Positions 14,085 to 15,094 of a stretch of DNA of 15,094 bases are shown in pieces. Each line of letters opens with the position of its first letter. Position 1 is the stretch's first letter. A program made the position numbers and the translations under genes. The stretch spans positions 1-15,094 of the forward strand of contig CAMOGZ010000011.1 of assembly GCA_946614405.1 (NCBI GenBank). The letters are read 5' to 3'. Source of the DNA: an uncultured Eubacterium sp. (GTDB lineage Bacteria > Bacillota > Clostridia > Peptostreptococcales > Anaerovoracaceae). The notes under the pieces are model-generated. The model did no database searches. It saw nothing but the letters and a program-made list of their open reading frames with translations, and was not told the origin of the DNA.

Positions 14085-15094
14085 TCAGATATTCAGCAGT
14101 TCGCTGTATGCGGCGAGGGCGCCGTCGGTTTCGTGGGCGAGGACTTTTTTGGCGAGGACTTTGCCCAGCTGTACGCCTTCCTGGTCGAAGCTGTTCAGAT
14201 TCCAGAGGAATCCCTGGAACATGATTTTGTTCTCGAAGTGGGACAGCAGTGCGCCCATTGCCTCGGGATCCAGCTGTTCGCCGATGATGATGCTGGAGGG
14301 CCGGCCGCCGTCGAACTGTTTGTTGGGGTTCTCATCGTCTTTGCCGCAGGCGAAGGCAACGATCTGGGCAGCTACGTTGGCATCCAGTTTCTGCTGGCTG
14401 GTGCTGTCCTGGATCACTACGTCCTTGCCGGTCTGGTTCTGACGGAATCCCACGAACTGGAGAGGAACGATGTCCTTTCCCTGATGGAGCAGCTGATAGA
14501 AGGAATGCTGTCCGTTGGTGCCCGGCTCGCCGAAGAGCACCGGTCCTGTGGGGTAATCCACCGGCTCGCCGAAGCGGTTGACGGATTTGCCGTTGGATTC
14601 CATATCTGCCTGCTGCAGGTGTGCCGGGAAGCGGCTCAGTGCCTGGGAATAAGGCAGTACTGCAGTGGCTTCATATCCCAGAATATTTCTCTCATATACG
14701 CCGATCAGGGCGTCGGTCATGGCTGCATTGTCGCACATGTCCGGGCAGGCTGCCTTCTTATCCCCTTCTGCCGCGCCGGCCAGGAACCGGTCGAAGATCT
14801 CTGGTCCGAATGCCAGAGACAGGACCGCTCCGCCAACGGCAGAGGAAGAAGAATAACGACCGCCAATATAATCATCCATGAAGAATGCGTCCAGATAGCC
14901 TTCGTTGCCTGCCAGCGGAGATGTCTCGCTGGTTACGGCGATCATATGTTTTGACGGATCAAGACCCGCTTCTACCAGAGCGTTCTTGACGAAAGACTCA
15001 TTTGTCAGTGTTTCCAGAGTCGTACCGGACTTGGATACCAGAACAAAGATGGAATGCGCAACATCGACATTGCTGAGCACGCCTGCCGCGTCAT
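14085..15094 (-). CDS. pgi: Glucose-6-phosphate isomerase (partial, N terminus beyond the window)
   Basis: The C-terminal 336 or so residues of phosphoglucose isomerase, which interconverts glucose-6-phosphate and fructose-6-phosphate in glycolysis and gluconeogenesis. Seen: the sugar-phosphate loop SKSGTTLET, the family signature DYIGGRYSSSSAVG, FGEPGTNGQHSFYQLLHQG with the conserved His of the HQG segment, and a C-terminal QGVQLGK-like segment (EGVQLGKVLAKK) with the catalytic-site Lys. The frame stays open to the right edge (DAAG precedes VLSNVD), so the GTG at 15080 is internal and not a start. It stops with TGA at 14085-14087. The gene converges on the histidine kinase and is unrelated in role to its neighbours. 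Confidence 0.95.
   Translation of the reverse strand, partial: DAAGVLSNVDVAHSIFVLVSKSGTTLETLTNESFVKNALVEAGLDPSKHMIAVTSETSPLAGNEGYLDAFFMDDYIGGRYSSSSAVGGAVLSLAFGPEIFDRFLAGAAEGDKKAACPDMCDNAAMTDALIGVYERNILGYEATAVLPYSQALSRFPAHLQQADMESNGKSVNRFGEPVDYPTGPVLFGEPGTNGQHSFYQLLHQGKDIVPLQFVGFRQNQTGKDVVIQDSTSQQKLDANVAAQIVAFACGKDDENPNKQFDGGRPSSIIIGEQLDPEAMGALLSHFENKIMFQGFLWNLNSFDQEGVQLGKVLAKKVLAHETDGALAAYSELLNI

Noticed and set aside
14133..14954. A 273-codon plus-strand open frame opposite pgi
   Set aside because: It is antisense to a clear glucose-6-phosphate isomerase and shows no domain of its own.

Overview
The window looks like chromosomal DNA from an anaerobic, moderately GC-rich member of the Bacillota, probably class Clostridia and probably gut-associated. 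The pointers are an oxygen-labile glycyl radical enzyme with its activase, strong AGGAGG ribosome binding sites, sigma-A-like promoters, an AraC regulator with an apparent GH39 remnant, a C_GCAxxG_C_C protein and a two-receiver hybrid histidine kinase. The placement is inferred from gene content; no marker gene settles it.

Layout. Positions 1-614 hold no convincing gene. They contain what may be the right end of an insertion sequence (to about 146), a 244-bp imperfect palindrome resembling a MITE (155-398), and a GC-rich stretch of unknown role (399-614). On the minus strand, 615-3226 is a two-gene unit: a mechanosensitive channel of the MscS family followed by a long-chain acyl-CoA synthetase. 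Next, also on the minus strand, is a two-gene operon (6640 down to 3345) for a glycyl radical enzyme and its radical-SAM activase, overlapping by one base and ending in a hairpin terminator. Diverging from it across a 199-bp control region is a plus-strand operon (6840-10725): an AraC-type regulator with a C-terminal GH39-like remnant, a 98-residue Cys-rich C_GCAxxG_C_C protein, and a CoA-disulfide/polysulfide reductase fused to rhodanese. A terminator closes it. A stand-alone membrane hybrid histidine kinase (10897-13998) follows, and it shares a bidirectional terminator with the 3' end of pgi (glucose-6-phosphate isomerase), which runs off the right edge.

How the genes may work together. 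The part most likely to be undescribed is 3345-10725. The glycyl radical enzyme keeps the radical glycine (G765) and catalytic cysteine (C431), but has Gln where most dehydratase, lyase and decarboxylase members carry the Glu of the C-x-E motif (GCIQP instead of GC(V/I)E). Its substrate is therefore unlikely to be any of the well-known ones. The divergent regulator has a cupin sensor and possibly a second sensor derived from a glycosidase, and two copies of AATAATTGG sit on the two opposing -35 regions. The two downstream redox genes suggest thiol, persulfide or redox housekeeping tied to the pathway. A sulfur-containing substrate or product is possible, but this is inference only.
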